Below, in pieces: positions 7,168 to 15,050 of a DNA stretch of 17,209 bases. Location: positions 1-17,209 of the forward strand of contig CAYQAJ010000095.1 in the NCBI GenBank assembly GCA_964415245.1, written 5' to 3'. A program made the position numbers and the translations under genes. The DNA comes from CAYQAJ01 sp964415245 (lineage in GTDB: Bacteria > Planctomycetota > Planctomycetia > Pirellulales > Pirellulaceae). Under the pieces are notes generated by a model. That model saw only the letters and a list, made by a program, of their open reading frames with translations. It did not search any database and had not been told where the DNA came from. Numbering within the stretch: the stretch's first letter is position 1; the number at the start of each line of letters is the position of its first letter.

Positions 7168-7791
7168 TCACTCCCCCGCTTCAGAATCGGCTGAGGAAGA
7201 CGCCTCCGAATCGGCCCCCTCTTCGTTGAGCTTCAGCGCCGCCGAATTCAGACAATAGCGCATTCCCGTCGGCTGCGGACCATCGTTGAACACGTGGCCC
7301 AAATGCGCGCCGCAGCGGCTGCACAGCACTTCGGTGCGACGCATGAAGAACTTGTAGTCGTCCTCGGTGTGCACGTTCTCGGAATGGGCCGGTTCCCAGA
7401 AGCTCGGCCAGCCGGTGCCCGAATCGAACTTGGTTTCGGAGCTGAACAGCGGCGCACCGCAGCAGACGCACTCGTACATGCCCTCTTTCTTGCTGTTCCA
7501 GTATTCGCCGCTGAATGCCCGTTCGGTCCCTTTCTCGCGGGTCACGTAATACTGCGTGGGCGTGAGCATCTCTTTCCATTCGGCGTTCGATTTATGCACG
7601 GCATAGTCTCCTGTCGCCGCGCCATCTGACGCGGCGTCGACGCCGTCCCGCGGTATGACCTTGGAGTGCCCGGATGCCGCGCCCTCGCCGGAAGAAATAG
7701 TGCAACCGCAGCCAGCCAACAGCGGAACCGCGGCGATCAGCGGCAACAGGTAACGCAGCTCGGTCCTTCCACGGTTCACGGCGGAGGCCAT
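7168..7791 (-). CDS. msrB: Peptide-methionine (R)-S-oxide reductase MsrB, lipoprotein form
   Basis: MsrB reduces the R-epimer of methionine sulfoxide in oxidised proteins. The 207-residue protein begins with a lipoprotein signal peptide: a basic N-region, a hydrophobic stretch LLPLIAAVPLLAGC and lipobox LAGC with Cys28 as the expected lipidated residue. A flexible linker (about 29-65) precedes the MsrB domain (about 68-190). The domain has two zinc CxxC pairs (CVCC with C108 and C111, and CSRC with C157 and C160), the GTGWPSFW motif (125-132), HLGHVFNDGP (163-172) and the catalytic Cys180 in RYCLNSAAL. A Ser/Glu/Ala-rich acidic tail ends it. All catalytic and zinc residues are present. The signal peptide implies repair outside the cytoplasmic membrane, which would need an electron donor there; none is seen nearby. 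It is convergent with the gene ending at 7092, 75 bases away. Confidence 0.95.
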   Translation of the reverse strand: MASAVNRGRTELRYLLPLIAAVPLLAGCGCTISSGEGAASGHSKVIPRDGVDAASDGAATGDYAVHKSNAEWKEMLTPTQYYVTREKGTERAFSGEYWNSKKEGMYECVCCGAPLFSSETKFDSGTGWPSFWEPAHSENVHTEDDYKFFMRRTEVLCSRCGAHLGHVFNDGPQPTGMRYCLNSAALKLNEEGADSEASSSADSEAGE

Positions 7792-8323
7792 CTTCGGGAT
7801 ATCCTGATCGCGGCGCAGAGTCCGGGCGGCGCAGCCCCTTCGCGGCGGAGCCGGCGCCGCAGTGTCATTGTAGGTGCCCCGTCAATTCCGGGCCATCGCA
7901 GCTTGCACGGCGTAATGGCCAGCACCCAATACCGTCGGGGACTGGCTCATCTTGCGCAGTCCGCGGAGCAAATTGTGCCTGTCCCCCTTCTCCGAGACGG
8001 TTTTGAAATGGGCTCTTGAAAACCAGCCCATCCGGCGCGACCGGCACCATCCCTAACAGCGTCCTTTTATGGCTTGGTGGCGCCAGGCCACTTCGTGCCG
8101 ACGGCGCGTTACGATAGGGACGGGAGGAATTCGGGTAGTTGCCATCGGTTGAATGCCGTATGGCTGCTGCAACACCGGACCGGCTGTACACTGGCGGCGC
8201 GTTTTGCGTGCCACTTGCAGCTTCCCGCGTTCCATGGGCACAAGGTACGTTCTCTGTGAGTCGGCCCGCATAGTGCGGCCTTCGCGAATGTAGCAAGCCT
8301 GGCACGTACAATAAGCGATCGCC
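7792..8323. other. Gene-poor divergent region between msrB and the zinc-ribbon gene
   Basis: I see no convincing gene in these 532 bases. Open frames on both strands have no domain signatures and overlap each other or the genes on either side. The region must hold the start signals for msrB (minus) and the cluster beginning at 8324 (plus). A TACAAT (8307-8312) lies just before the ATG at 8324 but lacks a good -35 box. A pair of interlocking short inverted repeats lies at 7999-8031. A segment near 7960-7996 (GGAGCAAATTGTGCCTGTCC) resembles repeat sequences that I associate with planctomycete intergenic regions, but this is recall only. Confidence 0.45.
7999..8031. other. Two interlocking short inverted repeats
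   Basis: GGTTTT (7999-8004) pairs with AAAACC (8019-8024), and ATGGGCT (8008-8014) pairs with AGCCCAT (8025-8031). The arms alternate, so the two stems are mutually exclusive unless a pseudoknot forms. There is no base between the two 3' arms, which makes a full pseudoknot sterically unlikely. It may be a small repeat remnant or chance. Confidence 0.35.
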
Positions 8324-10300
8324 ATGGTCCCGACAGAAGCCGAGATCGCCGCTCCACGCCCGTGTCCGAATTGCGGCTCGCTGTCCGGCGTCGCCGACCA
8401 ATTCTGTATTGCGTGCGGTGCATCGCTCGGCGATGCGCCCGTTACGGCCCATCGGGTATCAGCCGCGTCTTCCCACCAGCGCGTCCCGAGCGGCGCGCCG
8501 TGGGAGACACCGCAGGCCGCCGAGTCACCGAGTGCTCCACGTCGCCGACGCGGCACATGCCTGATGGTGGCGGCGCTGATCGCGGTGTTGTGCCTGGGCG
8601 GACCGGTCACGTGGATGACGTGGAGCTGGTGGCAGCCAGCCAGCGCACGGCTAATTATCTGGGGCGCCCCGCAGGGACTGTGGCAGGTAGCGCTCGAGCA
8701 CGACGGGAACATGCGCACGGTCGAGGATCGCGACCTGATACTCCCGGCGGGCACCTACACGATTCACCTCACGCCCCAGGGAATGTCGGACACGCCCGCG
8801 ACGCCCGAATCGGCCACGTTTGTGCTCGAGCCGGGATGCGTACACTTGTATTCGGCGGCGGGCGAACCCCTCGAAGTGGGCACCCAGGTCGACGCCCGAC
8901 GGGTCCATACGAAAGTGGGCGTGCCGGCACCGACTCCGCTGTGGTTCGACGAGAGCACCGACACGCTGCGATGGACCAAGCGGGGGAGCGACAGAGGCCG
9001 CCCGCTCGATCGCAACGCCGAAATCCAGGTATACGACGCCGGGCGCATCGTGCCAGCCGACTCGGGGTGCTGGCTGGCAGTGGCCAACCCTTACGATGAA
9101 CCGCTTCAATTGGAAGTCGCTGAGGGCCCGATCCGCTGGCAGTTTCGGCTCCCTGCGTGCAGCATTCGCATGGTGCCCTGCCTCGCCGAAAACGAATTGT
9201 CGATCATCGCCCGCGTACCCGGCCAGGAGGCCAACATCGACTCGCTGTCGGTCAAAACACCGCCCGAGGCGACGTCGCTGTACACGGTCGGCGCCGCCAC
9301 CGCCTACGAGTGGGAAGAGACAATGGGATCCGACGCGGGCAATGCAACTCGCCAGACCGTGCTGCCCGCCCAGTTCGTGATCCTCGATGACGCCAAGGTA
9401 GCCGAGTTTCGGTTGCCACCGCTGTCGGAGCGCGGAAGCCCTGGCAAACCGCTCCTCACCAGGGAACTGGCCAGCGGCGGCCGCTCGCAGCTTTTCGCAG
9501 TTGCCAGTGCGCCGCTACTTGCTCCCGCGGCGCAGGCGCCCAGTGAGCTGACGACGCATCCCGAGGTGCGCGTCGTGATACTACCGCAACCGGGCGATCT
9601 GGCCGGCCGCGCGATCCAAAACCTGGCGGCGCGCCAAGGCGGAGCCGTTGTCATAGCCGACGCAGCCGCGCATGACCTGGCAAGCGGAAAACGCCTGCAC
9701 GCGGCGGGCCCGCCGCTGCGCGCTGCCGCGCTGGGAAGCGAGGGACTGCTGCTGATTACGCGACAGGGCCAACTCGCCAGTGTGAGCAACGGCGGGCTCG
9801 TCACCGGCGACAGCCTCGGCGATCCCACCATGCAAGTCTGGGCCCGGCCGGCTGATGGCCGCGTGTTTCTATTCGGTGGACAGTCGGCGGGCGGGCTATT
9901 TACAATCGAACAGGGCCGGCTTCGGCGCCTCCTGCCCGCGGACCAGCACGTTACCGCGCTGGGCGCGGCGCCCGAGGGAATTGTCGCCGCCATGGGGCGC
10001 CGTATCGAGCGGCTGCGGTTCGACGGCTCGTCACGAGAGGGCGACGCGGTCGATCGCACGACGCTCGTCGAACTGCCCGATGGGCCCGATCTAGTCGGTC
10101 TGCACGACGCCGGCGGATTGTTGGTCTTCGCCACCGACGAGGCTGTATACATGCTCAGCGAAGGGGCCGTGCTCCCGTTGGTGCTGGGGGCCGGTGGACC
10201 GATCTATCCCCACGCGGGCGACTTGCTGATGCTCGACCACAATAGCCGCCGTCTGCTGCTGCTGAAATGCGACTTGTTCCGCGATCATCGCGGAGGCTGA
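8324..10300 (+). CDS. Zinc-ribbon, single-membrane-segment protein with propeller-like C-terminal region
   Basis: I do not recognise a characterised family. The 658-residue protein starts with a zinc ribbon, CPNC and CIAC (Cys14, 17, 28, 31). A Ser/Pro/Ala linker and a basic patch RRRR (73-76) follow, then one membrane segment (about 78-100). By the positive-inside rule the zinc ribbon is cytoplasmic and the rest is outside. Residues 107-150 (ARLIIWGAPQGLWQV ending in LPAGTYTIHLTP) resemble a PEGA-type or Ig-like surface domain. The rest is beta-rich; from about 420 to 655 there are repeated short blocks such as LLLITRQGQLASVS, GRVFLFGGQ and GLLVFATDEAVYMLSEG that suggest a beta-propeller, though no exact repeat can be defined by eye. 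The ATG at 8324 places the zinc ribbon immediately at the N-terminus. No Shine-Dalgarno site is seen. The next gene starts 26 bases after the stop, so the two are probably co-transcribed. Confidence 0.88.
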   Translation: MVPTEAEIAAPRPCPNCGSLSGVADQFCIACGASLGDAPVTAHRVSAASSHQRVPSGAPWETPQAAESPSAPRRRRGTCLMVAALIAVLCLGGPVTWMTWSWWQPASARLIIWGAPQGLWQVALEHDGNMRTVEDRDLILPAGTYTIHLTPQGMSDTPATPESATFVLEPGCVHLYSAAGEPLEVGTQVDARRVHTKVGVPAPTPLWFDESTDTLRWTKRGSDRGRPLDRNAEIQVYDAGRIVPADSGCWLAVANPYDEPLQLEVAEGPIRWQFRLPACSIRMVPCLAENELSIIARVPGQEANIDSLSVKTPPEATSLYTVGAATAYEWEETMGSDAGNATRQTVLPAQFVILDDAKVAEFRLPPLSERGSPGKPLLTRELASGGRSQLFAVASAPLLAPAAQAPSELTTHPEVRVVILPQPGDLAGRAIQNLAARQGGAVVIADAAAHDLASGKRLHAAGPPLRAAALGSEGLLLITRQGQLASVSNGGLVTGDSLGDPTMQVWARPADGRVFLFGGQSAGGLFTIEQGRLRRLLPADQHVTALGAAPEGIVAAMGRRIERLRFDGSSREGDAVDRTTLVELPDGPDLVGLHDAGGLLVFATDEAVYMLSEGAVLPLVLGAGGPIYPHAGDLLMLDHNSRRLLLLKCDLFRDHRGG

Positions 10301-10326
10301 TTCTTCCCGTTTGCCGATTCTCCACC

Positions 10327-12471
10327 ATGAGCCCAATCATGACGCGATTGCTTCCCCCGACCTTGATTGCCGCCGCTCTCTGCGCGACCGTCCTAGCGCA
10401 AGCCGCCGCGGCGGAGGCGCCCGATTCGTTTCGCTTGCAAACGGCCATCAACCAGGCCCAAAGCGACGCCAACTCCGTGCAGGACGCCCTCGACGGCGGA
10501 ACGTGGAGCGACATCAGCTCGGCCTTGTTCGACTTGCAAAACCGCAAGTTGGAAATCGACCGCGCCATTAGCGACTACCAGTCGCTCGAAAGCCAGGTCC
10601 GCAGCTACCAGTCGCGCGTGCAGCGGCTCCGCATCGAGTGGGAGACGGCGCAAAACCAATACAATTCGCAACAGCGCAAGAACGAAGACGACAAACGCCG
10701 CATCGACGCCGAGGTGAAGGCGCACAATGCCAAGGTCGCTGCCGTCGAGGCGGAATGGGATCTCTACAACGCCGACGTGGCCGAATACGATCGTGACGGT
10801 GTCTCATACCGACGCGACCTCGCCGCCTACGAAGCCGCGGGAAGCATGAACGACGCCGAGTACCGCCGCCTGCTGCGATGGTACAACGAACGAGAGGCAT
10901 GGCGCGGTCGAATCAACCGCCGGAACGACGACCTCGGCGGCCGCGCCAACGAGAATAACAGCCGCAAAGCGATCCTCGACCGCCGGCTGGACCAGATCTA
11001 CAACGACGCCCGACTCTTAGAGCTGCGAATCGCCGCCAGCGAGAAGGAGCGCGACTACCGACTCGCCGACTCCGAACGTGCCCGCATGCAAGAGCAGCTC
11101 GATTCGATGGCAGCCGACATCAACGGCCGCATCGATTCAGGCATAGCGGCGGCCGGCTCGTTGTCGGCGAGCCTGGCGGGAGCGCGACGCGCCGCGTCGT
11201 CCGCCTCGTCGGGCGAGCGCACCTTTTCCTACTACGCACCCGGACAGGTAACCGACGGGCCAGCGGGGGATGGGCAGGCATCGTACGGGAAGATTCCCGA
11301 CAACGTTCGCGCCGTTCCGCTTGCTCCGGGGCGGGCGCTCAGCGAGACGGGCCCCTCGTTTCAGGGTCGGGCGTACGTGATTCCCAGCCGCACGGGCGAC
11401 TACGGCGCCGATGCCCTGGCCGACAAGGTGCGCTCCGGAGTGTTGGCCAAAACGCTCGAACAGTACGAATCGCGGCGCGTGACCGGCGTCGACACGCCCG
11501 CCGCGTTCCGCTCGTTCGATTCCACTCACCTGGCGTGGAGTCGGCTCCCCGACGTCGACGTCACCGCGGGCGAGGGCGAACAACCGGCCGACGACGCGCT
11601 GGTGCTGGGCGACGTCGTCGACCCCGATTTGTACTTCTCCGAATCCGACCGCCGGCTGGCGCGCAAGGAGAAACAGCGGCTCGAGGGACTGATCGAGAAG
11701 CTGGAAGACAAGCTCGCCGAGGTGCGTGGCTGGCAGGGGGACTTGCTTCGCTACCAGGATGAAATGCTGGCCCTGCGCCGCGAGCTGGCCCAAAACGACC
11801 TGGCCAACGCCCTCAGCATGGCGCAGATCGGCAACGTGGCGGAGCGGCTCTCGAAGATGCCCCGCTACGAAAAGGCGTTCGATAAGAAAACCGTCGAAGC
11901 CATCCGGCAGGTCGAGGCCGAGCTGGTGCGAGCCACCAAGGATGCCGAATCGCTGATCTCGGCGTACGACTCGGAATCGCAGGCGCTCCAGGCGAAACAG
12001 GACTCGGAGCGCGTGGGCAAATCGCTCGACTCCGTGTGCGAGCTGCTCAAGGTGGGCGTCAATCAATTGCCCCTCGACGACCCGGCTCGCCCCTGGATGG
12101 AACATACGCTCAAAGTCTACAACGCCGCCTTCAAGCTCATGACGCAACAAATGCGCGAGGGCGAGTCCCAACGCCCCGACGACCAGGTGCGGGCCGAGCG
12201 CGTGGTAACCGCCGTCGAAATCATGGCCATCTTTTATCCCCCCGCGGCCGTCGGCATGGGATTAGGCAATGAGATCAACGACTGGCGGATGAACAAGTAC
12301 TACATCCAGCCGGCCGTCGAAGACCTCAGCGCCGCGCTGGCCGGCAACTACGAAGCACAGCGGCACCTTCAGCGGAAGGTCGAGCGCTCGCGGCAGTTTC
12401 TGCAGGAGCACGAGCGCGTGCTGCAGTCCGATCCACATCGGCCCGGCAAGGTGAATAGCTTGCGCGATTGA
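10327..12471 (+). CDS. Secreted coiled-coil protein of unknown function
   Basis: No known family is recognised. The 714-residue protein has a Sec signal peptide: MSPIMTRLLPP, a hydrophobic core and an Ala-rich cleavage region AQAAAAEA near residue 30. Residues about 33-290 are strongly helical, with many Arg, Gln, Asp, Glu and Ala (YQSLESQVRSYQSRVQRLR; DRRLDQIYNDARLLELR), and are probably a long coiled coil. Residues 290-435 are a non-helical spacer. A second helical region spans about 437-575 (RRLARKEKQRLEGLIEKLED). The end has a hydrophobic stretch (about 627-647) and another helical part. There is one Cys in the mature protein (about 571). The ATG at 10327 was chosen over an upstream in-frame ATG at 10267 because the latter lies inside the previous gene and would spoil the signal peptide; ATG 10339 is a close alternative. 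It lies between two zinc-ribbon membrane proteins and may work with them, by context only. Confidence 0.88.
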   Translation: MSPIMTRLLPPTLIAAALCATVLAQAAAAEAPDSFRLQTAINQAQSDANSVQDALDGGTWSDISSALFDLQNRKLEIDRAISDYQSLESQVRSYQSRVQRLRIEWETAQNQYNSQQRKNEDDKRRIDAEVKAHNAKVAAVEAEWDLYNADVAEYDRDGVSYRRDLAAYEAAGSMNDAEYRRLLRWYNEREAWRGRINRRNDDLGGRANENNSRKAILDRRLDQIYNDARLLELRIAASEKERDYRLADSERARMQEQLDSMAADINGRIDSGIAAAGSLSASLAGARRAASSASSGERTFSYYAPGQVTDGPAGDGQASYGKIPDNVRAVPLAPGRALSETGPSFQGRAYVIPSRTGDYGADALADKVRSGVLAKTLEQYESRRVTGVDTPAAFRSFDSTHLAWSRLPDVDVTAGEGEQPADDALVLGDVVDPDLYFSESDRRLARKEKQRLEGLIEKLEDKLAEVRGWQGDLLRYQDEMLALRRELAQNDLANALSMAQIGNVAERLSKMPRYEKAFDKKTVEAIRQVEAELVRATKDAESLISAYDSESQALQAKQDSERVGKSLDSVCELLKVGVNQLPLDDPARPWMEHTLKVYNAAFKLMTQQMREGESQRPDDQVRAERVVTAVEIMAIFYPPAAVGMGLGNEINDWRMNKYYIQPAVEDLSAALAGNYEAQRHLQRKVERSRQFLQEHERVLQSDPHRPGKVNSLRD

Positions 12472-12583
12472 CCGGGCGGGCACGAGCGTCGCGCACGAGA
12501 ATCGACGTGCAACGCACGGCGGACATGGGCGCGATACTTTTGCCGTTGCCCTCGACCTTGATGATTCTTTCTCAGGCGATCCA

Positions 12584-14788
12584 ATGACGACTTGTGTTCA
12601 TTGCCAGCGCGACAATCCTCCTCATGCCCGATTCTGTGGGCGATGCGGAAAGGCACTGCCATCGGCCGCATCCAGCTCGGCAGATGCAACTGTCGCGCCC
12701 GGTGCTGCGAGCCAAGCGGCACGAACCGTGCCGCCGCATGCACCGGCGCGGACGGCGGAGCAGCAACCAGATGCGCCAAGTGGGGCGGCAGGGACGTCGC
12801 CTTTTGCGCAGGCGCCGGATCGCTCCACGCAGCCACCCATAGCCGCCGGAGGCGAACGGAGTGCACCACCGAGCGTGGGCCCCCCCGCTCAAGCGCCCAA
12901 GTGGCTCGCGATTTTCGGTTGCCTGAGCATGGCCCTGGGCCCGGGGTTATTTCTGCTGAATCTGTTGGTGGTGGGCGACAGCATCAACACGATCGAGCGG
13001 TTCGGCGCGGGGGCGGCCAGCACCAATATCCTGAGGGGTGTCATCTGGGGGTTCGCACTTGTGGGCGGGTTGCTGTTCGTTTCCGGCGTCGGCCTGCTGC
13101 TGCGTCAGCGCTGGGGACGCACGCTCTCCTTTGTGTTTGTCGCCTTGGCGTTCGCCGCGCCACTTCTCTCGTGCGTGGCAACGGTAGCCGTTAGCGGAAT
13201 GGCCAGTTACGAGGCGGCCCAGCGAGGCAACGTCGGGTACGGCGGCGGCCCCACGGAAGTGCGCTTTATCGCCGCCGTTCCCGCCGTGGCCCCGGCGTAC
13301 GGCGTACTGCTATTGGTGTTCTTGAACCTCGCGTCGGTGCGCGCATGGGCACGGCGAATGCCACTTGCGCCCGCGCGCCCGACCGTGGTCACTCCAGCAG
13401 GCAACGGCGGCACCGCTCTGGCAGCAACGACCGGCGCCGCGTCGACGGACATTGCGCAGCCGACCGCATCGCCGCCCGTCGCACCGACGCCGCAACTCTC
13501 GATCATGGCTCTGATGAGTCTCGTGCTGGCGTTTCTGGGCTGTCTGCTCATTCCGCAAATCGTGTCGCTCGTGCTGGGCGTGTTGGCGCTGCGCCGCATC
13601 CGCCGCTCGCACGGGATGCTCACGGGGCGCGGGCTGGCGATCGGCGGTATTTGTGTCTCGTCGGTATTCCTGTTGTTCGTCGCGGCGATCGTCGCGCTGT
13701 CGATCGTCATCGCCGTCGTGAATCAGCCCGCGGCGACTCTGAGCGAACAATGGCGAATCGAAGGCGGCCCGAACGCCCTTGAAGAACAGCCCGACGGCGG
13801 TGACATGGGATACGGAGCTGCAAGCGCCGGCCCCGGCACAATCGACCAACTGGCCTTTACCTCCGACGGCGAACTGCTCGTCGGGTTCGGCAACGCGCTC
13901 TACGTGTGGGATGCCGAGAGCGGCAGGGAGAGACGTCGGATCGACGGCTTCCCTCATTGGGGATCGTTCGTCGTCGACGGCGACGTGCTGCGCGCCGTGC
14001 GACGTTCCGACTCCGGATTCCTCGAAGTAGCGGAGGTCGACCTGCAAAACGGCGCTATCAGAACGTTGCCCTCGACTTCGTGGGAAAGCGTCTACCCGCA
14101 TGGCGCCAATCTGTCGCCGCGCGGCGGTCGCGTCGCGGCTGTGTTCGACGACAATACTCTCTGGGCATGGGACGCCGACACTGGTGAGCACATTTGCCGC
14201 TGGGACGTTGCCGGCGATCCTGCCGAGGAATCCACGTGGCGCGGTTCAATTCAGGCAATGGCCCTTTCGCCCGACGGTCGGTTGGCGCTCCTGGGCCTCA
14301 GCGGCGAGGAGTTGGTGCTCGTCGACGTGCAGCGGGGGGCCGAAATCCGCCGCTTCGTGTCATCGCCTGATTTCGCGTTCAGTCAGCCGGAAATGATGCA
14401 GTTCCTGCCCGACGGGAAGCAGGCCCTCTCGGTGGGCACCGGCGTGGGCGCGTCGGCCATTCTGTGGGACGTCGAGACCGACCAGTCGCCGCAACAAATC
14501 CGCGGACATCACTGGGGGACTGGCTTGGCCGCCCTGTCGCACGACGGCCGCTTCCTGGTCACCGGGGGGATGACCGCAGGCGAAGCCAATTACATGGTGT
14601 TCCAAGGAACGCCCCGCGATTACGGCGGCGACCTGATTCTGTGGAAGACCGACGGCGCACGCGAATTGACGACCTTCTACAAAAAAAGCACGTCGCGCGT
14701 GACCGCCCTGGCCCTTTCTCCCGACGGCAGCAGGCTGGCAGCGGCCTACAACGACGGTACATTGATCGTGCTGGACGTCGAGCGCTGA
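12584..14788 (+). CDS. Zinc-ribbon, multi-membrane-segment protein with DUF4190-like region and WD40-type propeller
   Basis: Not recognised as a characterised protein. The 734 residues begin with a zinc ribbon, CVHC and CGRC (Cys4, 7, 18, 21). A long Ala/Pro/Ser linker (26-104) follows. Membrane segments lie at about 107-130, 151-173, 178-204 and 227-250. After another Pro/Ala/Thr linker, residues 305-380 match the DUF4190 pattern: two membrane segments flanking LRRIRRSHGMLTGRGLAIGGI. The C-terminal part (about 415-734) is a WD40-like propeller with repeats such as LAFTSDGELLVGFGNALYVWD, MALSPDGRLALLGLSGEELVLVD and LALSPDGSRLAAAYNDGTLIVLD. An even number of membrane segments (six) would put the zinc ribbon and propeller on the same side, presumably the cytoplasm; the topology is inferred. 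It follows the coiled-coil gene after 112 bases on the same strand and ends the three-gene cluster. Confidence 0.9.
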   Translation: MTTCVHCQRDNPPHARFCGRCGKALPSAASSSADATVAPGAASQAARTVPPHAPARTAEQQPDAPSGAAGTSPFAQAPDRSTQPPIAAGGERSAPPSVGPPAQAPKWLAIFGCLSMALGPGLFLLNLLVVGDSINTIERFGAGAASTNILRGVIWGFALVGGLLFVSGVGLLLRQRWGRTLSFVFVALAFAAPLLSCVATVAVSGMASYEAAQRGNVGYGGGPTEVRFIAAVPAVAPAYGVLLLVFLNLASVRAWARRMPLAPARPTVVTPAGNGGTALAATTGAASTDIAQPTASPPVAPTPQLSIMALMSLVLAFLGCLLIPQIVSLVLGVLALRRIRRSHGMLTGRGLAIGGICVSSVFLLFVAAIVALSIVIAVVNQPAATLSEQWRIEGGPNALEEQPDGGDMGYGAASAGPGTIDQLAFTSDGELLVGFGNALYVWDAESGRERRRIDGFPHWGSFVVDGDVLRAVRRSDSGFLEVAEVDLQNGAIRTLPSTSWESVYPHGANLSPRGGRVAAVFDDNTLWAWDADTGEHICRWDVAGDPAEESTWRGSIQAMALSPDGRLALLGLSGEELVLVDVQRGAEIRRFVSSPDFAFSQPEMMQFLPDGKQALSVGTGVGASAILWDVETDQSPQQIRGHHWGTGLAALSHDGRFLVTGGMTAGEANYMVFQGTPRDYGGDLILWKTDGARELTTFYKKSTSRVTALALSPDGSRLAAAYNDGTLIVLDVER

Positions 14789-14794
14789 CCCGAC

Positions 14795-14862
14795 CGTTGC
14801 GGCATGGTTGCGCTCGTTGCGGAATGGTCTCCCGACTTCGTTGCGGCATGGTCTCCCGACCG
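14795..14862. repeat. 24-bp tandem repeat downstream of the propeller gene
   Basis: Two 24-base copies, beginning CGTTGCGG and containing ATGGTCTCCCGAC, lie in exact tandem at 14815-14838 and 14839-14862 and differ at three positions. A shorter degenerate copy precedes them (14795-14814). They start 7 bases after the stop codon of the previous gene and run up to the hairpin element at 14874. I associate this motif with planctomycete repeats, unverified. Confidence 0.7.
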
Positions 14863-14873
14863 TGCCGCGCCAA

Positions 14874-14954
14874 GTAGGTCCCGTCTGCCGGGCGGGACCT
14901 GGATGTGCCGCCACGCGTCGTGTGCCCAGGTCCCGCTCGGCAAGCGGGACCTAC
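14874..14954. repeat. 81-bp BIME-like palindromic element
   Basis: Arms of 29 bases (14874-14902 and 14926-14954) are inverted copies with three mismatches, separated by 23 bases. Each arm is itself a hairpin. The right one has a perfect 10-bp stem AGGTCCCGCT/AGCGGGACCT around CGGCA. The left one has AGGTCCCG/CGGGACCT around 9 bases. This two-hairpin, mirror-image layout is that of a REP doublet (BIME). It lies between the propeller gene and the S9 peptidase gene, 96 bases before the latter. It could also act as a transcription barrier, but no T-run follows. Confidence 0.75.
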
Positions 14955-15050
14955 GACGGTGCGCGAACCTTTTGTGCCGCGATGTGTCGCCGACCTGCGC
15001 GGCCCGCCTGCGATTCATGCCTTTCCCCAAACTGCCTGAGACCTGCACCC

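Noticed and set aside
7999..8031. An H-type pseudoknot or riboswitch.
   Set aside because: There is no base between the two 3' arms to cross a groove, the stems are short, and nothing matches a known riboswitch.
8053..8754. Minus-strand open frames (7865-8452 and 8053-8754) as genes divergent from the zinc-ribbon gene.
   Set aside because: They overlap each other and the start of the zinc-ribbon gene and show no domain or signal sequence.
11137..12171. Minus-strand open frames at 11137-12171, 13310-14191, 15015-15992 and 16278-17126.
   Set aside because: All mirror the codon structure of plus-strand genes with signal peptides, zinc ribbons or catalytic motifs.
14795..14862. The tandem repeats as a CRISPR array.
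   Set aside because: The units are directly adjacent with no spacers, there are only two or three of them, and no cas genes are present.
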